Part shown: positions 7,998 to 18,900 of the stretch, piece after piece | Layout of the letters: each line of letters opens with the position of its first letter | How positions within the stretch are numbered: position 1 is the first letter of the stretch | Assembly: GCA_964512655.1 (NCBI GenBank) | Contig: CAZEJT010000001.1 | Location: forward strand, 248,001 to 312,000 | Direction of reading: 5' to 3' | Length of the DNA: 64,000 nt | Source of the DNA: VBOC01 sp964512655 | Lineage (GTDB): Bacteria; Bacteroidota; Ignavibacteria; UBA10030; SZUA-254 | Notes under the pieces: model-generated | The model's input: the letters and a program-made list of their open reading frames with translations, nothing else | Databases searched by the model: none | What the model was told of the DNA's origin: nothing | Translations under genes and position numbers: made by a program

Positions 7998-10900
7998 ATG
8001 AATCGTTTCAAACTCATTGTTCCCCTGGCGCTGTTGACGGTGTGGGCAGTTGCCGTCGGCTTCGCCGGGAACGCGAGGAACGGGGGTGCCTCTGTACCGA
8101 TTTCCGCACCCGCCACCTCCGTGTCGCCCTTTGTACAGAGAGCGACTGAGCCCGCAACCGAGGGGAGCCTCATCAGGAAAGGCTCTTCCAGTCGCGAGGC
8201 GACTTCACTGTACGCCCCGATCGAGACATCGATGCCGACGCCCGTCGTCGACAGGACATCGTCTCTGACCTCGGGCCTTTCGGGACTGTATCATATCCCG
8301 GGAGACTTCGCGTCGATCGGCGCAGCGGTCGGCGTGCTGAACTTCGTCGGGTTAATGGGGAGCGTTACCTTCCAACTCGACACGAACACCTACTCCGAAT
8401 CGGCAATCACATTCGGCGCGTATCCCGGAAATGACTCTTCCGTGACCATACGCCCGAAGGCGGGGAAAGCCGTAAGCGTGGTCTTCGGCACGTCGTCGAC
8501 CTCCGGAAAGGGATTCGCGTTCAACGGAGCCAAGAACATTACCATCGATGGCGTGAACAGCGGCGGCTCGAGCCTGACTCTGAGCTACTCCGGCGGCACG
8601 TTCCCGAGCAGCGATGCGTTCGCGGCGACGATCTACGTCACGAACGGTTCGCAGAACATAAGCGTGAAGAACGCCAGCATCCGCGGAAACATCCTGGGCG
8701 GCACCTTCGCGACTCAAACTGACGGCCGCCCGGCGGTCTTCGTCTGGCGCGGTGCTGCCGATGCAACCGGCAACGCCAACATCACGATCGACCATTGCAC
8801 GATCACCAACGCGACGTTCGGGCTCAAGGTCCTGACGAAGACGTTTGGAAACGTGCAGGGTCCGATCAGCTACACCTATAACAATGTCGGCGGCGCCTAC
8901 GGCGCGCTGGTGGGCCATGGCGGCATCGTGGACGAAGTGGCCGGAATGCACTACGACCACAACACTCTCGACGGTATCGAGTTCATCCCGCAATACTGGA
9001 ATGTGGGCCCGACCGAAGAGGACCACGTGGCGACATTCGCGACTCCGAATAGTTTTCTCTTCAATTTCGGCCAGCCGAGCGCGGGCCATTTTTATAACAT
9101 GGACGCCGCCTCGACGGTCACGTACAACTTCGTCAAGGATGCGCACCAGAATTTCAACGATCCGACATTTGCATTCATCGTGTACGGTCTCCTCGTGAGA
9201 GTGGGCTCGGGACCGAGCGTGCATGACAACAGGATTACCGGTGTACAGACCACGGATGTCGACGCAACGATCGTCGGCCTCCGAAACGAGGCGCAGGCCG
9301 TGCACAATTCGATCCGGCTGACCGGCTCGATTTTGTCGACTCAGACGGCGGTCTGCATGCGCGCCGCGGGCGGTTCTAACAAGAATAACGCCTTCTCGAA
9401 CGAGCTGACCGGCGCTGCCGCATCAAAAATCCGCGCACTGAACGGAACACCGGCGGGCTCTTCCGATCACAATGCCATGTACTCTGCCGGCCAGATCAGC
9501 ACCCAGTCGACTCTCGCAGGTTACCTTGCGACCGGCTTCGACCCTAACAGCGTCTTTTCTTCGGTGTTCTTCGGTACTGATCTGCACATCGACTCGACGG
9601 CAGCGACGAGCGCCTCAAACATCGGGGCGGGTGGGCTGACTGCCGGGGCGGATATCGACGGACAGGTCCGTTCGCTGACCGCACCGGATGCCGGCGCCGA
9701 CGAATTCCCGACGGTTGGACCGTCCACCGCGATCGACATCCTCCCGTATCTGATCACCAGCCCGAACCAGGCCGGTGTCGTTGCGGGACTTCCCTACGCT
9801 CCGGTGGTCATGGTTAAGAATAATTCCAATCAGGCCGTCGGTGCCTTCAGCACAACGTTTGCGTTCTCGGACGGATACAGCCAGACCGTCGCGACTCCGG
9901 CCGGAATCCCGGCGAACGGAACGGTGACGGTCACCTTCCCGAACTGGACCCCGGCGGCAGGCACGTGGACTGAGACAGTCACGACGCTTCTCTCCGACGC
10001 CAATGCGGGAAATAACGTTCTGTCTGGCTCCATAACGGTTTCAGCACCAATCGCAGTCGTCGATTCGGTTTTCTATACCTGGGACGCGAGCGATCAAGGC
10101 TGGACCCGCACGATCGACTTCGTGAGGAGCAGCACCTTCACGAAACTCGGCGGTCCGTACGCAGGGAGTTCGATGGTCACGAACAGGCCGACCGACCCGA
10201 CGAAGTACACAGAGGGCGCCCGCGCAAGTTCTCAGGGGTATGCGACCACCTATCCCGGTCCGAACCTGCTGATCTCGCCGTGGCTCGACCTCTCCGGCAT
10301 GGCCGGAACGGACGTCTACATCTCGTTCCTCCACAGCATTGAGACGGAGCCGGGATGGGACGGTTCGTGGATCGACTTTACGACCGACGGAAACAACTGG
10401 ACGCACCTCGGCCATCTGAACGATCCGAATGGAACCAACTGGTTCGCCGAGGCCGTGTATGCAAACGCGCACTCCTTCAACATGCCGGACAACGTGAACT
10501 ATCCTCCGGACACGACGACGATGCGCATTTATCACCTCTTCGGTCCCGGGACGGGGATTGACGTCGCCGACCTCGGATTCCCATTCTGGACAAGCAACGG
10601 GGATCCGGGTCTGCCGAACGGACCGGCGGAGAGCACCCCGACCGGCCCGACCGGATGGATCTTCAACCAGCTGCATATCACACCCGCAACGTATCCGGCT
10701 GTGATACACGCGGCCCATATCCAGTTCCGCTACGTGGCCTTCTCGGATGCAAGTTTGGCGTACGGCGGCTGGGCGGTTGATAACTTCAAGATTTCGAGAA
10801 CCGGCGCTGCGTTCGCAGGCGGGACCATCAAGGGTCACGTTTTCAGCGATCTGAACGGCAACGCGATTGATGAGTCCGAACCCGCCGAAGCTGGTCTGCA

Positions 10901-13418
10901 GGTCTTCAAGTCGTATTTCGGCGTCCGGCAGGAGACGACCCTCACAAACGGCTCCGGCAACTACACGTTCCATACCAACCTGCCCGGGGTCTACAACATT
11001 CAGGTCGTGAAGCCCGGCTACGCGTTCTCGATCGCTCCGTTGAACGGGATCGCGAACGTGAACAGCAACGCCACCGGTGACACCGCAACCCAGAATTTCG
11101 GGACGTACCTCGGAGCCATCGGCGGAGTGAAGTACAGCGACCTCAACAACAACGGCGCGCTGAATGGCGGCGAGCCGGGGATCGCGGGCTTCGTCATCTC
11201 GCTCCACAAAGACTCGTGCAACGGCACGGTAACCGCCACAGCGACTACCGACGCAAACGGGAAGTACAAGTTCCCAGCGCTGCCCGGGACGTATTACCTG
11301 AGCGAGACACAGCAAACCGGCTACCGCAAGACCGAGCCGACGGGCAACTGCAGGACGGTTGTTCTCTCGGGAGTCGATACCACGGAAAACTTCGGCAACT
11401 TCAAGCTGAACAATGTCAAGCTTGAGAAGGTAGTCGACCTGAACGGCAACGGTGTGAAAGAGGCGGGAGACGTCACGTCAATGCCGGTAGGGGCGATCGC
11501 GGTCTTCGATCTGAAGAAGAACGGCTCGCACGTGCGGTTTGACACTCTCGGCAACCTCGCGCTGAACAAGACATCCGTGCTCGACACAGGCTCGTACTCA
11601 TACGAGGAAACCTTTGTGACGGCCGGATGGGTCAGGACGTTGCCGTCGGGGAGCGCGATCATTCCGTTCTCGGTGACGACGAGCGGCGTGAATCAGACCA
11701 TAACGTACATGAACTTCAAGCTGATCACGCTCAGCGGATCGAAGTTCGAGGACAAGAACGGCAACGGCGCAAGAGATACGCTGGAGCCCGGCTTGCCCGG
11801 ATGGACGATCAGCGTTCATGGCGGACTCGCATTCGGCGGGACATCGGCAGTGACCGACGCTAACGGGAACTGGTCGATCGACAGTCTCGGCGGAGCGAAC
11901 GACACAGTAGTAGAAACGCCCCAGGCCGGTTGGAGCAGGACGAAGCCTGCCGCAGGGTTCTATGCTGTGCCCGTATCGAGCGGGTCGAACCAATCGGGTC
12001 TTGACTTCGGCAACTTCAAGAACGTCACGATCAGCGGATACAAATACCGCGACCGCAACGCAAACGGATCGCGCAATGCGGGCGAGGAAGGGCTCTCCGG
12101 CTGGCAGATCAACATCACCGGCGTCGGGGCGGGCTCCACATCGACCGATGTGAACGGGCACTATTCGCTCCCAGGAGTAGGTCCCGGATCACACAACCTG
12201 TCTGAAACACCGCAGGTCGGCTGGTCGGTTACCCAGCCTTCGGGTGGAACGTACACATTCTCCCCGACAAGCGGCGTGGACGACTCATCGCGCAACTTCG
12301 GCAACTACAGGCAGTCCGACAGCACCAAGCTCTACCGCACGTTCACGTCGGATGAGATGGAAGACGGAGCGCAGCACAAGGCTACCAAGCCCGCAAAGGC
12401 TGGAAAGCCCTATGTGGCGCCGAATCTGCAGTCGCTGCTGAAGGATTACTACACGCAGTTCGGCCAGACGAGCACCATCATCGTCGGCGTGCCGGGCGTG
12501 CTGAACGGCGGCGGCAAGGTGAAGGCGTATGTGCAGCCCGCGAAATACACAGACGTCTTCAAGTCGCTGTGGGTCAAGGGTATTACGCACTCGACCGACG
12601 TCGACACCACCGAGATCGTCCGCGGCTTCGATCTGGACAACAAGGCGAAGCAGATGCTGAAGCGCTTCAAGAGTCTGCCGCCGACGAAGCAGAAGAACGA
12701 CACCTTCGAAGAGCTGCTCGTGCTCTCCGTCAACATAGCGCTGAGCGACGTAGGGAAGACCCCGATCGGACTCGGCGACCTTATCTATGACGACGGAATC
12801 GGCGGAGCGCTCTACAACGGCATGAAAGTTCGGGACATCATGACAGCAGCCAGCAACGTCATGACGAACTTCGAATTCGTGCCGCTCTCGACCTACGGGC
12901 GACTGGAGCAGGTTGCCGCCAAGATCAACGACGCCTTCTCATGCGGCGGAGTTGACTGCGAGACCATCCAGCCGTTCGTATTCGACAGCGCGTCATGGAC
13001 CGGAAGCTCCAAGGTTGTCATCGCAGGCCTGGTCCCGGTGTCCTCCGTTCCGTACATAAAGGGGAACCCGAATGCAGTGCCGACGACGACCCCGAAGCCG
13101 GCTCCGCAGTCGCTGCCGAAGGTGTACGCACTGTACCAGAACTATCCGAATCCGTTCAACCCAACGACAACCATCGAATTCGATCTGCCGAGCGATGCGT
13201 TCGTGACCCTGAGGATCTACAACGTACTGGGTCAGGAGATGGGCACACTCTTCGATCATGAGGCGATGGATGCCGGTAATCAGGACGTAGACTTCGACGC
13301 GTCAGCACTCCCGTCGGGCGTCTACTTCTACCGCCTCGTTGCGCAGACTCTCGACGACGACGGCGTGACGACCGGTCAGACCTTCACGCTCACGAAGAAG
13401 ATGATGTTGATCAAGTAG
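7998..13418 (+). CDS. Giant secreted protein: beta-helix, SdrD-like repeats, T9SS sorting domain
   Basis: The ATG at 7998 is chosen because AGGAGG lies 4 bases upstream and a signal peptide follows (MNRFKLIVPLALLTVWAVAV); an in-frame start at 7938 has neither. The product has about 1806 residues. About 90-560 look like a parallel beta-helix (KNITIDGVNSG, NISVKNASIRG, NITIDHCTITN). About 590-680 resemble a CARDB-type adhesion domain, and 690-935 a jelly-roll domain (PGPNLLISPWLDLSG, WIDFTTDG). From 944 to 1434 come five SdrD-B-like domains, each opened by a calcium-loop motif such as DLNGNAIDESE or DKNGNGARDTLEPG. Next is the shared YRTFT/NIALS module (1445-1690), and then a T9SS type A sorting domain (1705-1806, QNYPNPFNPTTTIEF to KKMMLIK). 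Likely a surface-anchored adhesin or structural protein; ligand unknown. Confidence 0.9.
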   Translation: MNRFKLIVPLALLTVWAVAVGFAGNARNGGASVPISAPATSVSPFVQRATEPATEGSLIRKGSSSREATSLYAPIETSMPTPVVDRTSSLTSGLSGLYHIPGDFASIGAAVGVLNFVGLMGSVTFQLDTNTYSESAITFGAYPGNDSSVTIRPKAGKAVSVVFGTSSTSGKGFAFNGAKNITIDGVNSGGSSLTLSYSGGTFPSSDAFAATIYVTNGSQNISVKNASIRGNILGGTFATQTDGRPAVFVWRGAADATGNANITIDHCTITNATFGLKVLTKTFGNVQGPISYTYNNVGGAYGALVGHGGIVDEVAGMHYDHNTLDGIEFIPQYWNVGPTEEDHVATFATPNSFLFNFGQPSAGHFYNMDAASTVTYNFVKDAHQNFNDPTFAFIVYGLLVRVGSGPSVHDNRITGVQTTDVDATIVGLRNEAQAVHNSIRLTGSILSTQTAVCMRAAGGSNKNNAFSNELTGAAASKIRALNGTPAGSSDHNAMYSAGQISTQSTLAGYLATGFDPNSVFSSVFFGTDLHIDSTAATSASNIGAGGLTAGADIDGQVRSLTAPDAGADEFPTVGPSTAIDILPYLITSPNQAGVVAGLPYAPVVMVKNNSNQAVGAFSTTFAFSDGYSQTVATPAGIPANGTVTVTFPNWTPAAGTWTETVTTLLSDANAGNNVLSGSITVSAPIAVVDSVFYTWDASDQGWTRTIDFVRSSTFTKLGGPYAGSSMVTNRPTDPTKYTEGARASSQGYATTYPGPNLLISPWLDLSGMAGTDVYISFLHSIETEPGWDGSWIDFTTDGNNWTHLGHLNDPNGTNWFAEAVYANAHSFNMPDNVNYPPDTTTMRIYHLFGPGTGIDVADLGFPFWTSNGDPGLPNGPAESTPTGPTGWIFNQLHITPATYPAVIHAAHIQFRYVAFSDASLAYGGWAVDNFKISRTGAAFAGGTIKGHVFSDLNGNAIDESEPAEAGLQVFKSYFGVRQETTLTNGSGNYTFHTNLPGVYNIQVVKPGYAFSIAPLNGIANVNSNATGDTATQNFGTYLGAIGGVKYSDLNNNGALNGGEPGIAGFVISLHKDSCNGTVTATATTDANGKYKFPALPGTYYLSETQQTGYRKTEPTGNCRTVVLSGVDTTENFGNFKLNNVKLEKVVDLNGNGVKEAGDVTSMPVGAIAVFDLKKNGSHVRFDTLGNLALNKTSVLDTGSYSYEETFVTAGWVRTLPSGSAIIPFSVTTSGVNQTITYMNFKLITLSGSKFEDKNGNGARDTLEPGLPGWTISVHGGLAFGGTSAVTDANGNWSIDSLGGANDTVVETPQAGWSRTKPAAGFYAVPVSSGSNQSGLDFGNFKNVTISGYKYRDRNANGSRNAGEEGLSGWQINITGVGAGSTSTDVNGHYSLPGVGPGSHNLSETPQVGWSVTQPSGGTYTFSPTSGVDDSSRNFGNYRQSDSTKLYRTFTSDEMEDGAQHKATKPAKAGKPYVAPNLQSLLKDYYTQFGQTSTIIVGVPGVLNGGGKVKAYVQPAKYTDVFKSLWVKGITHSTDVDTTEIVRGFDLDNKAKQMLKRFKSLPPTKQKNDTFEELLVLSVNIALSDVGKTPIGLGDLIYDDGIGGALYNGMKVRDIMTAASNVMTNFEFVPLSTYGRLEQVAAKINDAFSCGGVDCETIQPFVFDSASWTGSSKVVIAGLVPVSSVPYIKGNPNAVPTTTPKPAPQSLPKVYALYQNYPNPFNPTTTIEFDLPSDAFVTLRIYNVLGQEMGTLFDHEAMDAGNQDVDFDASALPSGVYFYRLVAQTLDDDGVTTGQTFTLTKKMMLIK

Positions 13419-13442
13419 GCTGATCGGCTGTACTGTACCTTT

Positions 13443-13471
13443 CCTCCGTCCCGCTTGCTGCGGGACGGAGG
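13443..13471 (+). terminator. Strong hairpin after the giant gene
   Basis: A perfect 12-bp stem (CCTCCGTCCCGC and its complement) with a 5-base loop, 25 bp after the stop codon. No T tract follows, so it may be a factor-dependent terminator or an mRNA 3'-end stabiliser. Confidence 0.45.
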
Positions 13472-13544
13472 AACTATAAAAGCCCTGCGTTTCGGTTGTG
13501 GTAACGTTAAACAATCATCTTTCATCGTACATTTGGAGGATTGA

Positions 13545-14486
13545 ATGAAGTTGCAATTCCGGAAACTCGCCACACTGGCCGTCTCTCTGGCGTTCTTCCT
13601 GCCATTATCACTCCGGGCACAGGGCGTTTCGAGCACCACATGGCTCACTATCAGCGACGACGCGGGAGGGCGTGATTCTCTCGTCTTCGGGACGCACATG
13701 CTGGCGACCTATTGCGTCGATACCGGGATTGGCGAAAACTATTCGCCTCCGAATCCGCCGGGGGGGTTTTACGCCACGTTCCAGAGCATTGCAGGCAGGG
13801 CGAACTGCTGGGGGATTCTCGGGATCATAAAGAAAGACCTCCGGGATTTTGTGTCCACGGCGAAGAAAGATACGTTCTGGATCGATTTCACTAACCTGGA
13901 CAGCGTGGCTCAATTGCCGAGCGTCAACGTAACGCTCACATGGCCCGACGCCGCGTTCCTCTCCACGATTTGCGACAGCATGTTCATGACCGATCGCGTC
14001 GGGGGTGCTGTCATTCCCGCCAGGATCGACATGTTCGCACAGAACAGCCTCGTTCTCAACGACGTGTACGATCCCTTCGGCAACAACATCACGGCGCCGA
14101 CGGTGAAAGTCCGTGTCTTCCGGTACGGAGTGCACCAGCCGTACACCTCCGGGGTCCCTTCGGAGAACAAATCCGCGCCGAAGAGCTTCGCGCTTCATCA
14201 GAATTATCCGAACCCGTTCAATCCGACGACCTCCCTTGAGTTCGACATCCTCGATCGGGCGTCGACCAACATCTCTGTCTACAACATTCTTGGGCAGAAG
14301 ATTTCGACTCTCGTGTCCAGGGACCTCTACGCGGGCAGGTATACTACCTCCTGGAACGGCTCGACCGATCAGGGAGTGCCGGCGACCAGCGGCGTGTACT
14401 TTGTGAGGATGTCCGCTCAGACGATCGGCGGCAAGGGTCCCAGCCAACATTTCTCGGCGGTGCGAAAGCTGGTGCTGATGAAGTAG
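13545..14486 (+). CDS. Small secreted T9SS cargo protein
   Basis: A 313-residue protein with GGAGGA 4 bases before the ATG. Residues 1-25 are a signal peptide ending at LRAQ. Residues 25-190 form one copy of the shared module that opens with LTISDDAGGRDSLVFG, has a Pro/Gly-rich PPNPPGGFYA segment and closes in beta-strands. Residues 207-313 are a T9SS type A sorting domain (LHQNYPNPFNPTTSLEF, VYNILGQKISTL, SGVYFVRMSA, VRKLVLMK). It is nearly the minimal form of the family: export signal, one module, sorting domain. The function of the module is unknown. Confidence 0.9.
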   Translation: MKLQFRKLATLAVSLAFFLPLSLRAQGVSSTTWLTISDDAGGRDSLVFGTHMLATYCVDTGIGENYSPPNPPGGFYATFQSIAGRANCWGILGIIKKDLRDFVSTAKKDTFWIDFTNLDSVAQLPSVNVTLTWPDAAFLSTICDSMFMTDRVGGAVIPARIDMFAQNSLVLNDVYDPFGNNITAPTVKVRVFRYGVHQPYTSGVPSENKSAPKSFALHQNYPNPFNPTTSLEFDILDRASTNISVYNILGQKISTLVSRDLYAGRYTTSWNGSTDQGVPATSGVYFVRMSAQTIGGKGPSQHFSAVRKLVLMK

Positions 14487-14519
14487 CGGGATTCCGGTCC
14501 TGTTGTGTGATGTACATAG

Positions 14520-14550
14520 GCGGAAGCTCATGATTCGGGCTTCCGCTTTT
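14520..14550 (+). terminator. Rho-independent terminator
   Basis: An 8-bp stem (GCGGAAGC/GCTTCCGC) with an 11-base loop, followed directly by TTTT, 33 bp after the stop codon at 14486. Confidence 0.6.
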
Positions 14551-14603
14551 GCATAAGTGGGGTGCGGTATGCCGCTCGTATGACGAAAGGAGGTAGACAA
14601 CCT

Positions 14604-15908
14604 ATGCCTTCCCGATTTTCAATTGGATTGATGGTCTTGATGTTCTTTGTCGGAGCTCGTGCGTCGCTATTCGCTCAGGCCCCCGATTCGGCGCGGTACA
14701 GGTTCTACATCACCGTCACGGACAGCCTGACAGGCAAAACCGCCAAGGCCTCGCTCGGATTTCATCCGAGGGCGACCCTGGGGATCGATGATACGCTCTT
14801 CGGATTCAAGGATCATTGGTATGAGAGCGATTCATCGTACCAGGTCGAGTACCCTTCTCCTCCCCGCGGATTCTTCCAGGAGGTGCGCATCCAGAACGTC
14901 AGGCAGAAGGTCGGCAACGACGGGCTCCTTTTCGGCAACATACACCCGTATACCGGACCGTCGATGGTGGATACGTTCATCGTGGTCTTCAACGGCGACC
15001 AGAACTCCGTCGGGGACAGCCTCTTTTTATACACGCATCCGCAGATCATGTCGTGGCCATCGGTTCTCAGGTTCTATGCAGACAGCATCATCCTGCGCGA
15101 CGTGGGGAACAATTCTCAGACGACGGTCGGTCCCTACGTCCGCGTGAACATGACGGTTGATTCCCAGTGGACGTATTTCGGCGACACCTACTTCAACCCG
15201 GATTTCAGCATCTGGAACGTCGATCCCCTGAACAGGGGATTCTTCCTGTATGTGTACCATCCGAAGATTTCGCCCCCGCCCCCCGATCCGGTGACGCTCC
15301 TCTCGCCGGCAAACGGATCAACCGGCGTTCCCCACGATGTGACGCTTCAGTGGGCGGCTCTGGCAGGCGCATCGTCGTACAAGGTGCAGCTCGATTCGGA
15401 CCCGAGATTCATCACTCCGGTCTTCACAAGCAAGGTCGGAGCGACCTTAGCCGGAGTGAGCGGGCTCGCGGCGAGCACTTGGTATTACTGGCGCGTCAAC
15501 GCGACCACTCAGTACGGAGTGAGCTATTACCAGGTTCCCGCGGACAGCTTCATGACCACCTCGACCTCCGGTGTCAACGACGGCGGGCGCCTCGTGCCCG
15601 ATCGCTTCGCCCTTCTTCAGAACTATCCGAATCCCTTCAACCCCTCGACGCGGATCGACTTTACGGTACCCCGGGCTTCCCATATCAGGATTTCAATCTT
15701 CGACCCTTTGGGGAGAGAGATCACGACGCTCGTTCAGGGGGAGTTCACGAGGGGGGTGTATTCGGCGGTATGGGACGGCGCAGGAACGAACCGGACCCCG
15801 CGCGCCTCAGGGGTCTATTTCGCCAGAATGATTGCGGATCCTTCGGGAGCTTCCGGAGAAGCGGAAGGACGAATCGAACAGACCATGCGCATGATGATTG
15901 TACGATAA
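14604..15908 (+). CDS. Secreted T9SS cargo with one Fn3-like domain
   Basis: The ATG at 14604 is preferred because AAAGGAGGT lies upstream and a signal peptide (to LFAQ) follows; a longer in-frame start at 14562 would add 14 charged residues. The product has 434 residues. Residues 25-220 are a beta-rich N-terminal module (YITVTDSLTGKTAKASLGF, GIDDTLFGFKDHWYESDSSY). About 225-320 form an Fn3-like domain with the STWYYWRVNA strand, and 335-434 the T9SS sorting domain (LQNYPNPFNPSTRIDF). The N-terminal module is closely paralogous to that of the next gene, which lies 22 bp downstream, so the two are probably a tandem duplication and an operon. Confidence 0.9.
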   Translation: MPSRFSIGLMVLMFFVGARASLFAQAPDSARYRFYITVTDSLTGKTAKASLGFHPRATLGIDDTLFGFKDHWYESDSSYQVEYPSPPRGFFQEVRIQNVRQKVGNDGLLFGNIHPYTGPSMVDTFIVVFNGDQNSVGDSLFLYTHPQIMSWPSVLRFYADSIILRDVGNNSQTTVGPYVRVNMTVDSQWTYFGDTYFNPDFSIWNVDPLNRGFFLYVYHPKISPPPPDPVTLLSPANGSTGVPHDVTLQWAALAGASSYKVQLDSDPRFITPVFTSKVGATLAGVSGLAASTWYYWRVNATTQYGVSYYQVPADSFMTTSTSGVNDGGRLVPDRFALLQNYPNPFNPSTRIDFTVPRASHIRISIFDPLGREITTLVQGEFTRGVYSAVWDGAGTNRTPRASGVYFARMIADPSGASGEAEGRIEQTMRMMIVR

Positions 15909-15930
15909 CCATGATTGCCCCTCACGCGGC

Positions 15931-18900
15931 ATGGTAAACAGCCGCACGAATATCCGATCCTTCTTCCCGCTGCTGGCGGCCGGCCTTCTTGCCGGCACGC
16001 TCTTCCCGGCAACCGGACTTTCCCAGGTCCCCGATTCCGCAAGGTGGAGAGTGTACCTGACGGCGACGGACAGCGTCACGCGGAAGTCGGCGAAAGCCGC
16101 ATGGGGATTCCATCCGCGCGCGACGCTCGCGATCGACCCCGATACGCTCTTTGGCTTCAAGGATCACTGGTACGAAAGCGATTCTTCGTACCAGAGTGAA
16201 TATCCCTCGCCCCCCCTCGGGTTCTTCCAGGAGCTCCGCATCAACAACATCCGCCAGAAATTCACGGACAACGGCCTTCTCTTCGGGAACATCCACGGGT
16301 GGTCGGGCCCCACGATGATCGATACCTTCATCGTGACTTGGAACGGCGACGCCAATCAGCTCGGCGACAGCCTCTATCTCTTCACGCACCCCCAGATACT
16401 CTCATGGCCCTCTGTCCTCCGGTTCTACGCGGACAGCATCATCCTGAGAGACATCAGCAACAACGGGCAAACCATTCCGGGGTCGCTGGTTCGCGTCAAC
16501 ATGACGCAGGATTCGACCTGGACGTACCGTGGCGACTCGTATTTTAACCCCGATATCAGCATTTACACAGTCGATCCCGTCCACAAGGGATTCTTCATGT
16601 ATGTCTACCATCCGAAGATCTCTGCCTCTCCGCCTGCGCCTGTGACGCTCACCTCGCCCGCGGACGGAGCCACGGGACAGCCGTCGAGCCTCTCGCTGCA
16701 GTGGGACCCGGTGCCGGGCGCGTTCTTCTATAAGGTGCAGCTCGATACCTCAAGAAAATTCACAAACCCGCTCCTGACCGATTCGATCAAGGCAACCTCG
16801 CGGGCGTTGACCGGACTCCTTCAGAACACCTGGTATTACTGGCGCGTCCTGGTGGGGAATCCGTACGGAGTCAGCTACTATCAGGCGCCGGCCGATTCCT
16901 TCAAGACGACGGCCCTGACCCCGCTGGCGCCGCCGATCATTTCACCGGCGCCCGGAGCGCAAAACGTCTCCAGCACCCCGACGTTCGCGTGGGGAGCGGG
17001 GTTGCCGCCCCTTACCTACGAGGTGCAGCTCTCGAAGTCGGCTTCATACTCGCCTCTTCTGCAGGACACCACGTTGTCGGACACGTCCGTTGTGTTTCCG
17101 ACCCCCCTGTCGAACTGCCTGACATATTTCTGGAGGGTGCGCGGACACAACGTTCAGGGGTACGGACCCTTTTCGAGCGCGAGCTTCAGCGTGAGCTTCG
17201 CGACCCCGGCTGTCCCGATCATCGTACAATACCCCGACAGCGAGACGAACGTCCCGGCAAACGCCACGCTGATCTGGACGGGGAGGGACGACTGCAGCGT
17301 CAGTTACCGGGTGCAGGTGGCTCTCGACCCGGCATTCGTTCAGCTCGTCCTGAACACGACCGTTCCGGATACGAGCGTCGTGTTGAATAACCTCCTCGGT
17401 CTTACCACCTACTACTGGAGAGTAAGAGCGGAGAACCCCGGACCTCTCTCGAGCGCGTATACGGCCACAAGGATCTTCACGACCGCCCAGCTCCCGCCCT
17501 CGGCCCCGGTCCCGCTCTCACCCGCAAACGGCAGCACGACGGCGAGCCTGAGTCCGACGCTCGTCTGGAGCAGACCTTTCAACAATCCGACCGGTTACCG
17601 CCTGCAGGTGGACATCGCGCCGGGATTCCCGAGTCCGGTCGTGGACGATTCGACGCTGACGGACACATCGCGCGTGATAGGCCCTCTCGCCGCGTGCACG
17701 AAGTATTACTGGCGTGTCAGGGCGAAGAACGCCATCGGCACGAGCGCATATTCTTCGACGTTTTCGTTCAACTCGTCCTTGCAGCCCCCCGCCGCGCCCA
17801 CTCTCGTCAGCCCCCCGGACGGGGCGTTGAACCAGCCCACGGCCGAATTATTGACGTGGACCCAGCCGGGTCTTTGCGCTGTTTCGGTCTACGTCGTTCA
17901 GCTCTCGCTCGACACGGCGTTCAGTTCGATCCTGAGGCATGATACGGTGGCGGCGCTTTCGAAACTCGAGTCCTCCCTGAACCCCAACACGAAGTATTTC
18001 TGGCGCATCGTGGCGGTAAACGATTCGGGCTCGGCTCTTTCCGCGGTCCGCGCGTTCACGACGACGTCCGTCACGAGGCCCCCCGTTCCTGTACTACTTT
18101 CCCCGGGTAACGGAGCAGGAGGGCTCAGGATCGATCCGTTCCTCATCTGGGATACCAGTTCCCGGGCGACTTCATATCATCTGCAGGTTGCATACGATGC
18201 CGCATTCTCCGCGCTCGCCTTCGACGACTCTACCCTCACCACTACGATCAAACAGGTGGGGCCGCTGCTGAACAGCACGACGTACTACTGGCATGTGTCG
18301 GCGAAGAATGACTCCGGACCGAGCGCGTACTCCGCTCCCTGGTCGTTTACAACGCTCTTTCCTCCGGCGGCTCCGCTTCAGATTCAGCCGGGCGACGGCG
18401 CGGTCGACGTCCCCGTTGCGCCCACGTTCGTATGGACCCAGCCCTCGGGCGCTGAGACTTATCAGCTACAGGTTTCAAAGGACCAGCTCTTCACGAACTT
18501 TTTCTCGAACGACTCGATGATTTCGGGTACGAGCTGGGTGCTGGGTAGAACTCTTGTTTCGTATACCCGTTACTACTGGCGCATCCGCGCGAGCAACGCG
18601 GTGGGGTGGGGTCCCTTCTCGTCGGTCTCGACGTTCCGAACGTCGCGCGTGGGAGCCGCCAACTGGCTGATCCCGCTTGCGATCAGTGAAACGGGACCGG
18701 GGCGGGACACCGCGTTCTTCGGCATCAGTCCTATGGCGACGGCGGGGATTGATCCCGCCCTCGGCGAGTACGAGCTGCCGCCGATGACGAACAACGGGCT
18801 TCTGGACATCAGGTTCGTCGATACGCACGCGCCATACCAAATCGGCGAAGGCCTGAGGGTGGATTATCTCCCGTTTTCGAACTATTACCAGGTCGACACA